This document shows positions 7,058 through 12,670 of a stretch of DNA of 14,364 bases, one piece after another. This DNA is from SVQP01 sp045603085 (GTDB lineage Bacteria > Bacillota > Clostridia > Oscillospirales > CAG-272). A program made the position numbers and the translations under genes. The notes beneath the pieces are model-generated. The model was not told where the DNA came from, did no database searches, and was given only the letters and a program-made list of their open reading frames with translations. The stretch spans positions 1 to 14,364 of the forward strand of contig JAZULL010000075.1 in the NCBI GenBank assembly GCA_045603085.1, written 5' to 3'. Position 1 is the stretch's first letter. Every line of letters begins with the position of its first letter.

Positions 7058-7960
7058 TTAGACTTCGTCTGCGAAAAAGTCCTTTCCGCAGAGGATTTTG
7101 ATGATTTCTTCCAGATCCTGATCGTCCTCGTAGGACAACTCAACGATCTTCTTCTTTGCAACACGTGCAATTCTGACCTTTCTGCCAAGTGTGCGCATGA
7201 CACGGCGCTCCAGATCCTTCATATATACCTTGCGCTGAGTATCGGACTCCTCGATCTCCTCTTCCTGCTCTGCGGCATCACCGCGAGCCTTGAAAAGACG
7301 CACGATCTTCTCGGTTTCGCGGACGGAATAGTCCTTTTCGACGATTTTTTGTGCCAGATCTATCATCTGTGCCTCATCATCAAGACCGAGCAGTGCGCGA
7401 GCGTGACCCATCGAGATGTCGCCCTTCTTAAGAAGCTCCAGAACGGGGTCGGGAAGCTCGATCAGACGCAGCATATTGGTAATGGTAGAACGGTTTTTGC
7501 CAACCTTTCTCGCTACTTCCTCCTGGGTGCATCCGTATCTGTCGATCAGCGCCTGGTATGCAAATGCTTCTTCAACGGGATTGAGATCCTGTCTCTGCAC
7601 GTTTTCGATCAGCGCGATTTCGCTGGTTTTCATGTCATCACTGTCCATAATGACGACAGGAACCTCGGTAAGTCCCGCCATTTTGGCAGCTCTCCAGCGA
7701 CGTTCACCGGCAATGATCTCATAAGTGTCCTTTGCGACGGCGTTTTCGCGCACGATCAGAGGGACCAGAACACCGTATTCAGCGACGGAATCTGCCAGAG
7801 CCTGCAGGGGCTCCATGTCAAAATCCTTTCTGGGCTGATCGTGTCTGGGCTCAATATCCGCTATACGAAGCTTTGTTACCGAGTCTTTTTTGGTTTCGAG
7901 CATGTTGTCGTCCAGAATTTCATAGAAATTTCTGCCAAGTCCGCCTTGTTTTCTTGCCAT
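7058..7960 (-). CDS. parB: Chromosome partitioning protein ParB/Spo0J
   Basis: This 300-residue CTP-dependent DNA clamp loads at parS and spreads, helping origin segregation. Residues 30-110 form the CTP-binding domain with AGERRWRA (84-91) and ENVQRQDLNPVEEA (119-132). A helix-turn-helix at about 144-166 (CTQEEVARKVGKNRSTITN) reads parS. An acidic linker (about 230-240) leads to the C-terminal dimerisation domain. The start is most likely ATG 7960, with AGGAGG eight bases upstream; GTG 7966, two codons earlier, sits too close to that site. It starts 15 bases after the soj stop. Five parS sites lie about 0.9 kb upstream at 8839-9006, so ParB spreading could cover the soj promoter and feed back on its own transcription. 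Confidence 0.97.
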   Translation of the reverse strand: MARKQGGLGRNFYEILDDNMLETKKDSVTKLRIADIEPRHDQPRKDFDMEPLQALADSVAEYGVLVPLIVRENAVAKDTYEIIAGERRWRAAKMAGLTEVPVVIMDSDDMKTSEIALIENVQRQDLNPVEEAFAYQALIDRYGCTQEEVARKVGKNRSTITNMLRLIELPDPVLELLKKGDISMGHARALLGLDDEAQMIDLAQKIVEKDYSVRETEKIVRLFKARGDAAEQEEEIEESDTQRKVYMKDLERRVMRTLGRKVRIARVAKKKIVELSYEDDQDLEEIIKILCGKDFFADEV

Positions 7961-7975
7961 TTTCACTTCCTCCTA

Positions 7976-8737
7976 TTAAATTCTGTCGGCAAGCTCTTTT
8001 GCACAGGCCAGATATTCGGTCGCGCCCTTGTTACGCTTGTCGTGGTAGTATACGGGCATACCGAAGCCGGGAGCCTCGGAAACCTTGACGCTTCTGGAAA
8101 TAGGAGTACTGAACAGCTTGTCCGCATAGTGTCTGCGAAGCTCGCTCATAACCTGCTGGGAAAGCAGGAGTCTCTGATTATACATGGTAATCAGAATACC
8201 GGTAACTGTCAGAGCGTTGTTATAGTGAGATTTGATGCGTCCGACCGTGATCATCAGCTGAGAAAGACCCTCAAGTGCATAGAATTCACACTGCATGGGA
8301 ATAACAACGCCGTCACTTGCGGCCATTGCGTTGACGGTCAGCATCCCAAGAGAGGGAGGACAGTCAATAATGATGTAATCATAATCGCCCTTGATCGCTT
8401 CGAGCGCGCCCTTCATACGGTATTCGCTGTTTTCGTGCTGGAAAAGCTCAAATTCAGCGCCCGCAAGTGCAATATTGGTAGGAACAAGGTGCAAATTCTC
8501 GTAGTCAGTCTCGAGAATTGCCTCCTTCATGGGAACGTCGCCGGTCAGAACGTCATTGATGGTGACCTTAAGAGACTTCTTGGCGATGCCGGCGCCGCTG
8601 GTGGCATTGCCCTGGGGGTCAAGGTCGATCAGGAGAACCTTGTGACCGAGAATGCCCAGACTGGCAGCAATATTGACGGCAGAAGTGGTTTTACCAACGC
8701 CGCCTTTTTGGTTACAAAAAGAGATGATTTTGCCCAT
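7976..8737 (-). CDS. soj: Chromosome partitioning ATPase ParA/Soj
   Basis: This 253-residue Walker-type ATPase works with ParB in chromosome segregation and, in Bacillus, controls DnaA. It has the deviant Walker A KGGVGKTT (11-18) with its signature lysine, Walker A' LIDLDPQGN (36-44) and Walker B YIIIDCPP (121-128). There is no long N-terminal DNA-binding extension, so it is a chromosomal Soj-type protein rather than a plasmid ParA of the P1 type. ATG 8737 is chosen because the GGAGG upstream would overlap the codons of an ATG seven codons earlier; the spacing of 12 bases is rather long. It is the first gene of soj-spo0J-serS and has its own promoter at 8774-8802. Confidence 0.96.
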   Translation of the reverse strand: MGKIISFCNQKGGVGKTTSAVNIAASLGILGHKVLLIDLDPQGNATSGAGIAKKSLKVTINDVLTGDVPMKEAILETDYENLHLVPTNIALAGAEFELFQHENSEYRMKGALEAIKGDYDYIIIDCPPSLGMLTVNAMAASDGVVIPMQCEFYALEGLSQLMITVGRIKSHYNNALTVTGILITMYNQRLLLSQQVMSELRRHYADKLFSTPISRSVKVSEAPGFGMPVYYHDKRNKGATEYLACAKELADRI

Positions 8738-8773
8738 AAAATATGTAAACCTCCGCATAATATTCTGAAAAAT

Positions 8774-8802
8774 ATTATATCACGGCATTTACCAAATTGC
8801 AA
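8774..8802 (-). promoter_or_regulatory. Strong sigma-A-type promoter of soj-spo0J-serS
   Basis: On the minus strand a -35 box TTGCAA (8802-8797), a 17-base spacer and a perfect -10 box TATAAT (8779-8774) with an extended TGA are present. Transcription should start near 8767, about 30 bases before the soj ATG. The nearest parS site is 36 bp upstream of the -35, so bound ParB could affect this promoter. Confidence 0.85.
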
Positions 8803-8838
8803 TAGTTTTATACACATATTTTATGAAAAATTAAAAAA

Positions 8839-8854
8839 TGTTTCACGTGAAACG
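8839..8854. promoter_or_regulatory. parS: parS site 1
   Basis: TGTTTCACGTGAAACG matches the Firmicute parS consensus TGTTNCACGTGAAACA at every position except the last base. It is the site nearest to the soj promoter. Confidence 0.92.
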
Positions 8855-8872
8855 CATCATAATCAAAAATAA

Positions 8873-8888
8873 TGTTTCACGTGGAACG
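8873..8888. promoter_or_regulatory. parS: parS site 2
   Basis: TGTTTCACGTGGAACG has the parS core TTCACGTGGAA, with a G in the right arm (GGAAC instead of GAAAC) and G at the end. Its centre is 34 bp from that of site 1. Confidence 0.88.
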
Positions 8889-8918
8889 TGTAACAGAGCA
8901 AACGCAAAATGAAGTGTA

Positions 8919-8934
8919 TGTTCCACGTGGAACA
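8919..8934. promoter_or_regulatory. parS: parS site 3 (perfect palindrome)
   Basis: TGTTCCACGTGGAACA is a perfect 16-bp palindrome. Each half equals the left half of the Bacillus site TGTTCCACGTGAAACA. Its centre is 46 bp from site 2. Confidence 0.9.
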
Positions 8935-8955
8935 TAAGTGGAATACACCGAGAAA

Positions 8956-8971
8956 TGTTTCACGTGGAACG
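8956..8971. promoter_or_regulatory. parS: parS site 4
   Basis: TGTTTCACGTGGAACG is identical to site 2. Its centre is 37 bp from that of site 3. Confidence 0.88.
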
Positions 8972-8990
8972 TACAGAAAAGAAATTTAAA

Positions 8991-9006
8991 CGTTCCACGT
9001 GAAACG
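8991..9006. promoter_or_regulatory. parS: parS site 5, abutting the noc-like stop codon
   Basis: CGTTCCACGTGAAACG carries the core GTTCCACGTGAAAC, identical to the inner 14 bases of the Bacillus parS site; both outer bases differ. It ends at the base next to the stop codon of the Noc-like gene (9007-9009). Its centre is 35 bp from site 4. Confidence 0.9.
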
Positions 9007-9564
9007 TTATTCCTTAATGGTAACGGTAAGTCTTCGCCAACCGTCTCCTTTTTCTGTAATATACGCAATTTTAGCACCGCATGCGCGAAGTCTGTCAACG
9101 CTTGCCCCGGTTTGTAAAACAAACTGCTCGACAGATATGTTGCCAAGATCGTAGGATGATAAAAGAGTATGATCAGCCTGAAATTCTCCGGCGGTCTTGT
9201 ATTTTTCGGCAAGATCCTCTGTCTGTCGGACGTTGAGGTGCATGCTTCCTACGGTTTCGAGCAGTTTCGCCCGTTTTGGCGGCAGAATGGGCAATAACGC
9301 GCGCGCATGACGCTCGGAAAGGTGATAAAATAGGATGATATCGCGTTCTTTGGCGTTGTAGGCGAGTAATCGGATCTTGTTGCCAACGGTGGATTGGCTG
9401 ACGTGTAAGTGCTGTGCAAGAGAACCCTGCGTAAATCCGTGATTTTTGCATAACGCTTGCATAGCCGATGCTTGTGCAAACATATCAGACTCGCCCTGCA
9501 AAAATTCAAGTAATTTTTCTCGCTCTGACGCGGCTGACGTTCCAAGTGATATATATCTGAGCAT
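9007..9564 (-). CDS. Short ParB/Noc-like protein lacking the CTP-binding domain
   Basis: This 185-residue protein lies where noc lies in other Firmicutes (after mnmG-rsmG, before soj). Residues 33-91 line up with the Spo0J DNA-binding domain: FTQGSLAQHLHVSQSTVGNK (44-63) against CTQEEVARKVGKNRSTITNM, and LSERHARALLPI (82-93) against ISMGHARALLGL. The last 50 residues may be a small C-terminal domain. The N-terminal ParB domain with its GERR CTP motif, present in Spo0J and classical Noc (about 280 residues), is absent. An in-frame stop (9577-9579) sits just before the ribosome binding site AAAGGAGG, which is ideally spaced from ATG 9564. So this is a true short gene and not a misread start. 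It may bind parS or its own site; whether it acts in nucleoid occlusion is unknown. Confidence 0.88.
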   Translation of the reverse strand: MLRYISLGTSAASEREKLLEFLQGESDMFAQASAMQALCKNHGFTQGSLAQHLHVSQSTVGNKIRLLAYNAKERDIILFYHLSERHARALLPILPPKRAKLLETVGSMHLNVRQTEDLAEKYKTAGEFQADHTLLSSYDLGNISVEQFVLQTGASVDRLRACGAKIAYITEKGDGWRRLTVTIKE

Positions 9565-9591
9565 AATTGCCTCCTTTTAATGGTGAAGCCC

Positions 9592-9597
9592 ATTATA
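9592..9597 (-). promoter_or_regulatory. Likely -10 box for the noc-like gene
   Basis: A perfect TATAAT on the minus strand lies 27 bases before the noc-like ATG, with an expected start near 9585. The -35 position is weak (about ATTTCC at 17 bases' spacing), so activity may be low or depend on a factor. A separate promoter is expected because rsmG ends in a terminator. Confidence 0.5.
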
Positions 9598-9679
9598 CCG
9601 CAGGCGGCGTGCAAGGAAATGTTGAATCGTGTTTGGTCGGGACGCGTGGGACTTAGAGAGATTTTGTTGCATCAGACAT

Positions 9680-9701
9680 GCGCTTTGTCAAGAAAAAGCG
9701 C
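9680..9701 (-). other. Hairpin between rsmG terminator and the noc-like gene
   Basis: GCGCTTT (9680-9686) and AAAGCGC (9695-9701) form a 7-bp stem with an 8-base loop. It follows the rsmG terminator by about 10 bases on the minus strand and has no T run. The rest of the gap (9598-9679) shows nothing else clear. Confidence 0.4.
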
Positions 9702-9711
9702 GGTGGATAAG

Positions 9712-9741
9712 AAAAAACCGCTGAATTACAGCGGTTTTTTT
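9712..9741 (-). terminator. Intrinsic terminator overlapping the end of rsmG
   Basis: On the minus strand ACCGCTG, a 5-base loop and CAGCGGT are followed by a run of Ts (plus-strand A run 9712-9717). The stem also has an A run on its 5' side. The rsmG stop codon TAA (9728-9726) lies inside the loop, and the last codons (KKPL) form the left arm. It ends the mnmG-rsmG transcript. Confidence 0.9.
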
Positions 9742-10451
9742 AAGATTTGGGCATATTGTCTCGGAAAATTATTGGACGTGTGCGAGATCTTTTTGACAAT
9801 AACCAGATATCGCTCGTCCTCGTTTCCGTCGGCGTCCTTGAGCGTCAGCTTGCACTCCTCTATCAACTGACCGCCAAGCCGTTTGATGGCGTTTTCGGCA
9901 TCGCGGGCTTCTTTTTCGCCCGACGCTCCTTTCATGGAGATCAGAACACCGCCAATCTTGACAAACGGAAGCGTCAGCTCGCAGAGAACACGAAGCTCGG
10001 AGACGGCGCGCGCGGTGGCAACGTCAAAGCTCTCACGCATTTTGGTCTGCGCCAGCTCCTCGGCGCGGCCGGCAATGGCTGTCACACCGGCAAGGCCGAA
10101 CAGATGTGCGGTGTTTTGCACGTGCGCGATCTTTTTTGCGGTGCTGTCAATTGCCGTGATCTTAAGATCGGGTCTTGCAATGGCTAACGGAAGAGTGGGA
10201 AATCCGCCGCCTGTACCCACGTCAATGACACTGACTCCCTCGGGAATGTGCGGCGCAATGGTCAGAGAGTCGGCAAAGTGCTTGGTGATCACACCCGGCA
10301 CATCCTTGATAGCGGTAATGTTATGAACCTTGTTGACAGCGAGAATGTGCTCGCAAAGTGCGGCAAAAGACTGCTTGTTTTGCTCGGTGGCGTAGGCTTG
10401 CAGACCGTTTGCTGCAAAAACCGCGTCAAAAATGGTGAAAAATTGATCCAT
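9726..10451 (-). CDS. rsmG: 16S rRNA (guanine-N7)-methyltransferase RsmG (GidB)
   Basis: This 241-residue enzyme methylates G527 (E. coli numbering) of 16S rRNA using S-adenosylmethionine. The SAM-binding motif VIDVGTGGGFPTLPLAIA is at 75-92, followed by AIDSTAKK (100-107) and the TARAV motif (146-150). The C-terminal NFPRQYAQILKKPL fits the family ending. The length is normal. ATG 10451 has AAGGAG five bases upstream and starts 9 bases after the mnmG stop, so the two are co-transcribed. Its last codons double as a transcription terminator. Confidence 0.96.
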   Translation of the reverse strand: MDQFFTIFDAVFAANGLQAYATEQNKQSFAALCEHILAVNKVHNITAIKDVPGVITKHFADSLTIAPHIPEGVSVIDVGTGGGFPTLPLAIARPDLKITAIDSTAKKIAHVQNTAHLFGLAGVTAIAGRAEELAQTKMRESFDVATARAVSELRVLCELTLPFVKIGGVLISMKGASGEKEARDAENAIKRLGGQLIEECKLTLKDADGNEDERYLVIVKKISHTSNNFPRQYAQILKKPL

Positions 10452-10460
10452 AAGCTCTCC

Positions 10461-12335
10461 TTACTTGATGCCAAGCCAGATCAGAAGCACCGAAATATCC
10501 GCGGGATTGACGCCGCTGATGCGTGAAGCCTGCCCGATGGTCAACGGCTTGATGGCGTTCAGCTTTTGCGCGGCCTCCAGGCGGAGACCCTTGATGGCAG
10601 TATAGTCGGTGTCGGGCGAGAGATGCTTGTCCTCCAGCTTTCTCTGTCTTTGTGCTTCTGCAAAGGCGCGTTTGATGTAGCCCTCGTATTTAATATCGAT
10701 CTCAACCGTCTCCAGCACGCGTCGGGCAAGCGGCGTACGCGCGGCATCCACGGGGGCAAGATCGGCGTACGTCAGCTCGGGTCTGCGCAAAAGATCGGCT
10801 AAGGAACAGCCGGATTTGATGGGCGGCAGATCAAAGCCTGCTAAAAAATCATTGGCTTTTGCCATGGAAATGTGGGTATTTTCCAAGCGATTCTTCTCGT
10901 TTTTGATCATTTCCTGCTTTTCAAGGAAGGATTGGTAGCGGGATTCGCTGATCAGACCGTTGTCATACCCGATAGGCGTCAGACGGGCGTCGGCGTTATC
11001 CTGGCGCAAAAGCAGGCGGTATTCTGAGCGAGAGGTCATCATGCGGTAGGGCTCGTGCGTGCCCTTGGTGTCCAGATCGTCGATCAGCGTACCGATATAG
11101 CTCTCGGAGCGCGAGAAAGTGATGCCGTCAAGTCCCTTGACGCGACGCGCGGCGTTTATGCCCGCGACAAGACCCTGCGCGGCTGCTTCCTCGTAGCCGG
11201 ATGTGCCGTTGAACTGTCCCGCACCGTATAAGCCGCCGATCTCCTTGAATTCCAAGGTAGCGTACATTTGCAGAGGGTCTGCACAATCGTATTCGATGGC
11301 GTAGGCGTAACGCATGATCTCAGCGTTCTCAAAGCCGTCCAGCGTGCGCAGCATCTCGTACTGCACGTCGGGCGGCAGCGAGGTGGAAAAGCCCTGAATG
11401 TACATTTCTTCATTGTCCTCTCCCATGGGCTCAACGAACAGCTGATGGCGCGGTTTGTCGGCAAAACGAACCAATTTATCCTCTATTGATGGGCAATAGC
11501 GCGGTCCCGTGCCGTGAATTTGACCCGAATACAGTGCAGAACGCTTGATGTTGGAGAGAATGACCTCATGGGTTTTCTCGTTTGTATAGACGATGTGGCA
11601 GGGCGTCTGCTTCATCGAATAGAACAAATGTTCTATATTGTCCTGGCTGTAGGGCAGGGGATTATCCTCGCCGGGCTGGATTTCCAGGGCAGAAAAGTCG
11701 ATCGAGGAGCGTTTGACACGCGCCGGTGTGCCGGTTTTAAAGCGCATCATTTTCACACCCAGCGAGAGCAGGGAATTTGTCAGGCTGTTTGCCGGCAGCA
11801 TGCCGTCGGGGCCTGCCGCATAGTTGACGTCGCCCACGAAAATGCGGCCGCCAAGGTGCGTACCGGTCGCGATAATGACCGCACGGCAGTCCCAGACCTC
11901 GCCAAGATGCGTGCGAACACCGCAAACGGAGGGGTGATCGGGGGCATTATCGGTCAGAATTTCGGTAATTTCGGCTTGGATCAGCCGCAAATTCGGCGTC
12001 AGCTCCAGCGTATGCTTCATAATATTTTGATATTTGCGGCGATCGGCCTGAATGCGCTTGGAATACACAGCCGCGCCCTTGCCAAGATTGAGCGTGCGGC
12101 TCTGCAGCGTCACGCGGTCAGCAGCGCGACCCATCTCGCCGCCCAAAGCGTCGATTTCATAGACCAAATGACCCTTGGCCGTACCGCCGATGGACGGATT
12201 GCAGGGCATGTTAGCCACGGCATCGAGCGAGAGCGTGAAGAGAACGGTGTCCACACCCATGCGCGCCGCAGCTAAAGCGGCCTCGACACCGGCATGACCC
12301 GCACCGATCACGGCAATTTGCGTTGAAAGCTTCAT
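10461..12335 (-). CDS. mnmG: tRNA uridine-5-carboxymethylaminomethyl modification enzyme MnmG (GidA)
   Basis: This 624-residue FAD protein, together with MnmE, modifies U34 of certain tRNAs. The FAD-binding GAGHAG is at 11-16, the conserved PCNPSIGGTAKGHLVYEID starts at 44, and further signatures are GTGPRYCPSIEDK and the C-terminal-domain motif MTSRSEYRLLLRQDNAD. The two expected cysteines (in PCNP and RYCPS) are present. The length is standard. ATG 12335 is chosen because AAAGGAT lies 8 bases upstream and the protein then starts at the FAD fold; longer in-frame starts would overlap the promoter. In most Firmicutes mnmE directly precedes mnmG; here it does not, and the upstream neighbour is a divergent PFOR gene. 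Confidence 0.97.
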   Translation of the reverse strand: MKLSTQIAVIGAGHAGVEAALAAARMGVDTVLFTLSLDAVANMPCNPSIGGTAKGHLVYEIDALGGEMGRAADRVTLQSRTLNLGKGAAVYSKRIQADRRKYQNIMKHTLELTPNLRLIQAEITEILTDNAPDHPSVCGVRTHLGEVWDCRAVIIATGTHLGGRIFVGDVNYAAGPDGMLPANSLTNSLLSLGVKMMRFKTGTPARVKRSSIDFSALEIQPGEDNPLPYSQDNIEHLFYSMKQTPCHIVYTNEKTHEVILSNIKRSALYSGQIHGTGPRYCPSIEDKLVRFADKPRHQLFVEPMGEDNEEMYIQGFSTSLPPDVQYEMLRTLDGFENAEIMRYAYAIEYDCADPLQMYATLEFKEIGGLYGAGQFNGTSGYEEAAAQGLVAGINAARRVKGLDGITFSRSESYIGTLIDDLDTKGTHEPYRMMTSRSEYRLLLRQDNADARLTPIGYDNGLISESRYQSFLEKQEMIKNEKNRLENTHISMAKANDFLAGFDLPPIKSGCSLADLLRRPELTYADLAPVDAARTPLARRVLETVEIDIKYEGYIKRAFAEAQRQRKLEDKHLSPDTDYTAIKGLRLEAAQKLNAIKPLTIGQASRISGVNPADISVLLIWLGIK

Positions 12336-12378
12336 AAAAACATCCTTTTCACAAAAGATTGCATAATATTTCATGATA

Positions 12379-12407
12379 ATTATAGCATCAAAAAGGAAAG
12401 CCGTCAA
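12379..12407 (-). promoter_or_regulatory. Near-consensus promoter of mnmG-rsmG
   Basis: On the minus strand there is TTGACG (12407-12402), a 17-base spacer and TATAAT (12384-12379) with an extended -10 TGC. The start should be near 12372, with a leader of about 37 bases. This explains how mnmG is expressed without the usual upstream genes. Confidence 0.85.
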
Positions 12408-12549
12408 GAGGGGATGACGCGTAGCCGCCCTCGCCCGTAAAGACGGACAGAGCGGAGAAAATTCCTTCGAAACCCGCATATTTTTGCAAAAACTCACCCG
12501 AAAATGCAGAAATCAGCACTTTTTCCATCATAAAAGTTGTCAATACCTC

Positions 12550-12578
12550 TTTACTTTTTCGCAAAGTTGTGGTATCAT
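12550..12578 (+). promoter_or_regulatory. Probable promoter of nifJ
   Basis: TTTACT (12550-12555), a 17-base spacer and TATCAT (12573-12578) with an extended TGG form a plausible sigma-A promoter. The start would be near 12585, leaving a leader of about 86 bases. The boxes are less perfect than those of mnmG and soj, although the gene's codon use suggests high expression. Confidence 0.6.
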
Positions 12579-12587
12579 ATAGGGTGA

Positions 12588-12617
12588 GAAATTTTGCAGA
12601 GGATTCTGTGAAATTTC
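12588..12617 (+). promoter_or_regulatory. Hairpin at the 5' end of the nifJ leader
   Basis: GAAATTT (12588-12594) pairs with AAATTTC (12611-12617), and the pairing continues inward through two wobble pairs into CAGA/TCTG, giving a stem of about 13 pairs with a small loop. It starts within a few bases of the predicted transcript start, so it could be a 5' mRNA stabiliser or, as DNA, an operator. Confidence 0.55.
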
Positions 12618-12631
12618 CCAAAAATTTCGTT

Positions 12632-12651
12632 TTTATAAAAATTTTTATAAA
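12632..12651. repeat. Perfect 20-bp AT-only palindrome before the nifJ ribosome binding site
   Basis: TTTATAAAAATTTTTATAAA is a perfect palindrome ending 3 bases before the AGGAGG at 12655-12660. As RNA it would be a weak A-U hairpin. As DNA it could be a bent or regulator-binding element. Confidence 0.6.
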
Positions 12652-12670
12652 TGCAGGAGGAAAAAACAAC

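Larger units (their letters stand above)
12336..12670. other. Divergent intergenic region mnmG / nifJ
   Basis: This 335-bp gap holds the mnmG promoter on one side and the nifJ promoter and long leader on the other. Between them (12408-12532) I see no gene, RNA or clear repeat. An 8-bp direct repeat AAAGTTGT occurs at 12533-12540 and 12563-12570, 30 bp apart, around the nifJ -35 box. Confidence 0.7.

Noticed and set aside
6077..8872. A 931-codon open frame on the plus strand, antisense to serS, spo0J and soj
   Set aside because: It crosses three certain minus-strand genes and the spaces between them, and its translation is rich in Leu, Val and Cys with no recognisable domain. It is a by-product of the codon bias of the real genes.
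8919..8934. parS palindromes as transcription terminators of the noc-like gene
   Set aside because: They can form hairpins but no T run follows on the minus strand, and the match to parS explains the palindromes fully.
8877..9212. A 111-codon minus-strand open frame spanning the parS sites
   Set aside because: It overlaps the noc-like gene in another frame, and much of it is translation of parS palindromes. No family features are seen.
11622..11633. A third GAAC-N4-GTTC (LexA-like) palindrome inside mnmG
   Set aside because: It is a single copy deep inside a coding sequence (codons for EHLF), far from any start. One such match by chance in this window is not surprising.
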